Positions 61,627 to 64,000 of a stretch of 64,000 nucleotides of DNA are shown one piece after another; within the stretch, counting starts at the first letter, position 1; each line of letters opens with the position of its first letter. Position numbers and translations under genes: made by a program. A model generated the notes under the pieces. That model was not told the DNA's origin, searched no databases, and saw nothing but the letters and a program-made list of their open reading frames with translations. The stretch comes from Alnus glutinosa (lineage: Eukaryota > Streptophyta > Magnoliopsida > Fagales > Betulaceae): positions 1,196,001 through 1,260,000 of the forward strand of contig NC_084888.1 in NCBI RefSeq assembly GCF_958979055.1. The letters run 5' to 3'.

Positions 61627-63520
61627 TCAGAATTGCCGCTCAATAAACCGGATCTCATTCTCCAAAAATTCTTGAACAGCACGCGCCACCGTCGTCAACA
61701 AACCAGCTTGTCTCGCATACCGGAATTGATTATGAGATCCAGAGACTTCTCGATTAAAGGGAAACAAAATCCTTCCTAGTACAAAAGGAGCGGGAACAAA
61801 TACAACACATCTCACCAAAAGCATACGGAGTTACATATAAACTCTCCGAATCCTCGGGCTACAAGCCATAGTACTTAAATAAACTGGTGTTTGTTTGTAT
61901 CAAGGATAACAATTTGCTGTAACAAGAATTTCCCAGTAATTACTCAACTATCTGATGATATTTCAGACAATATTTCTTCTGAATCATGTGAAGAAAATCC
62001 ATGAAGCTAATTCAAGTTATTATTTAAGACAATTATTTACCATTTGTAACTAAAAAGAAACAAGATTACTGTCTGAAGTTTCAATGATCGCTATATCTTA
62101 ATGGATTCAACTATGCTATCACAACCGCTATTTGGCACATCAAAATCAGACTTCCAATATACGTACAATCGGTACGCCCTTTAAAGTAAAATGTTAATTG
62201 ATTTTCAAATGTTGCAAAATAGAGATTTCACATTCAAATAAGCATATTCCCGGCTTAAACGTGTTTACATGAATGAAGCATGGCTTGAGATTACGCTAGA
62301 TTCAACAGACAGATCTGGTTGAATTCGATTCAAGAAAGTAATTTCAAGCATAATAACTTCAGGTATATATTTCTATCCGGAAACAGATCTGGTCGAATCC
62401 GATTCAAAATAGTAATTTTAAGCAAAATATCTTTCGGTATTTATGTCTAGCCGGAAACAGATCTGGTCGAATTCGATTCAAAAAAGTAATTTTAAGCATA
62501 ATAACTACAGGTATTTATTTCTATCCGGAAACAGATCTGGTCGAATTCGATTCAAAAAAGTAATTTTAAGCATAATAACTTTAGGTATTTATTTTTCCCT
62601 GGAAACCAAGAATAGAGACTTGCGTAATTTGTAAAGTAATTCAAGTAAATGACTAAATGGTGTGTGTACCTTTAATCCCCGGAAGTTGATGCAGATCTGA
62701 AAACGCTAATACGCTACCGACTCGGATTGTCTGTGTAAGATTCAGATCAAGCATATCATGATGGATGCTATGGCCAAAGTAATGGAAAGCAAGGAGAGGA
62801 AAGCAGCAGAACACGGCGCACCAGAGGAGAGACCCCGGGAAAAAAAATCCCCGTGCGGTCTTCCCTCGAAACCAAAAAACTTAAATCTTTTATTAAGAGA
62901 TTGGGTGACCTGCCATGCAAGCGCACCTGTCATGGCAAAGGTCGACAACAAACTCAATTATTGACTCGGTCCCCCCGAAATCAGGCCCCTCCTGATTTCT
63001 TACGCACGCTATAACAACCGCGATGAAATCTATGGCGATTACAACGCTAAGACCTTGCTTAATAATCGCATACAAAGAATATATATCATTATGAGCAAAG
63101 CAATTAGCCTCCGTCCAGAGCAACAGGCACAGATCTCAGTCCATTGACCAGGGACTCCAAACTAGGACGGCGACAGCGACAACGCATCAGATCTGAGACC
63201 GGTATGACTCCCACAGCAGACGCTCACGGATCTCCGCCATAACCTCCGCCTTCTGGGTAAGGAACAAGAATCTGTACCAGCGAAAAACCATTCAGAGATC
63301 AAAAAGCTAGGCGAACCACGTGATGAAGGCGGTTAAAAGGAACACTAACAATAATAATAATTTAAAACAACAAAAAAAAAAAAAGAAAAAAGAAGAAGAA
63401 GAAGAGAACATTACCTCTTACGAGAAGAGATCTAAGCCGGAGGAACATTTAGGTGAGAATTGCAGCGATGGTGAGTCTAGAAAGAAAGACAGGTGAAGAA
63501 GGCGAGGACGAGAGAATAAA
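61627..63520 (-). other. Putative minus-strand transcription unit, product unresolved
   Basis: A TATA-like box near 63542-63548 is followed on the minus strand by a pyrimidine-rich leader, an ATG reading MFLRLRSLLVR, and a good donor (AGAG|GTAATG) near 63417. A candidate acceptor GGTACAG lies near 63273, with GC-rich sequence after it that includes MAEIRERLLWESYRSQI then a stop. Farther on are open frames of 71 aa (62742-62957), 76 aa (62893-63123) and 65 aa (61627-61824). I recognise none of them and cannot join them with confidence. It could be a small-protein gene with a long 3' UTR or a spliced noncoding RNA. A 74-bp minisatellite lies within it. Confidence 0.35.
62303..62606. repeat. 74-bp minisatellite, four copies
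   Basis: The motif AGATCTGGTCGAATTCGATT recurs at 62311, 62385, 62459 and 62533, exactly 74 bases apart, followed each time by AAGTAATTTTAAGCATAATA and a TATCCGGAAAC-like link. Copies two to four are most alike; the first and the end of the last have diverged. Confidence 0.95.
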
Positions 63521-63539
63521 TGAAAGGTAGGGAGAACCT

Positions 63540-63550
63540 AACTTATAGAT
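63540..63550 (-). promoter_or_regulatory. TATA-like box
   Basis: The minus strand reads ATCTATAAGTTAGG, in good position for a transcript starting near 63515, where a pyrimidine-rich leader begins. Supports a minus-strand promoter; no experimental evidence. Confidence 0.4.
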
Positions 63551-64000
63551 GGGGATAGGAAGCTTGAACGGTTGAGATGGACGACTTTAAGGGAGATCAA
63601 CGGCAATCGTATAATCTACGTGGGTAACGCGCTGTCACCCCTTTTCCTTGCAGGCGGTGCCGTGTAGATATTTTTATCTATATTTGAAAAAGTTGGTTGT
63701 TTGCTTTGAGACGTCTCTCTGCTTTGTTCTTACGCACATTGAAAACTACCATTCAAGGTTTGGTGTGTGTGTGTTGACAAGTCACAGTGCGTTGTGCTTA
63801 CGCACATTTAAAGCTACCATTCAATCTGAACCGTTGTTTTTTTTTCAAATAAAAGAAAATTCTACACCACCTAACGAGGATCCGCGTGGCTCTTTTACGA
63901 GTGACGAATGAATTTGTTAGAGCATTTCTAGTAACTTTCTAACTACTTCTTTTTTTTTTTTTCCCCCTTAAAAAAAACTCTTCAGCAACTTTCTTACATT

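Noticed and set aside
1-64000. CRISPR arrays, operons, ribosomal RNA genes
   Set aside because: None seen. Tandem repeats present lack spacer structure, and the window is plant nuclear DNA.

Overview
The window is nuclear DNA of a flowering plant, most likely a woody eudicot. It is AT-rich, its genes have many short exons with GT–AG introns, the proteins match plant families closely, and the spacers are full of MITEs, truncated LINEs, a SINE and long (TA)n and (A)n tracts. The species cannot be named from the sequence.

Seven protein genes can be read completely, five of them exon by exon. From left to right: a Maf-type nucleotide pyrophosphatase (minus, 9 coding exons); a RADIALIS-like single-MYB protein (minus); a tRNA-Gln(CUG) (minus); the sigma subunit of the AP-3 adaptor (minus, 7 coding exons); an intronless METTL21-type methyltransferase (plus); VPS39/VAM6 of the vacuolar HOPS tether (minus, 12 coding exons, 1007 aa); a CIAO2/MIP18-type cytosolic Fe-S assembly protein (plus, 5 exons, 154 aa); and a SEC14/CRAL-TRIO protein (minus, 5 coding exons, 275 aa). 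A small basic protein of unknown function lies at 55.6 kb. A TATA-bearing minus-strand transcription unit of unresolved coding capacity lies at 61.6-63.5 kb. AP-3 and VPS39 both act in traffic to the vacuole, but their closeness here probably reflects ancestry rather than operon-like logic. As I recall the Arabidopsis loci, AP3S, the methyltransferase and the CIAO2 gene are neighbours on chromosome 3, while VPS39, SEC14 and a RADIALIS-like gene are neighbours on chromosome 4. Here the two sets are interleaved.

Spacers and introns carry many mobile elements with recognisable ends: 5'-truncated LINEs with target duplications (7.7 kb, and 25.7 kb inside a VPS39 intron), two more LINE fragments with RNase H (32.6 and 50.9 kb), a SINE (37.8 kb), a family of Mutator-like MITEs with 9-bp duplications (31.1, 31.5, 40.2, 48.6 kb), a PIF/Harbinger-like element (33.6-34.6 kb), and a hAT element (40.4-41.3 kb) that carries a fragment of an ISU/ISCU iron-sulfur scaffold gene.

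The most notable observations are an apparent U12-type intron starting ATATCCTTT and ending AA in the CIAO2 gene, the ISU fragment captured by the hAT element, two AP-3 sigma splice donors that run straight into (CT)n microsatellites, and short upstream ORFs before three of the genes. From 46 to 64 kb the window is mostly gene-poor spacer.
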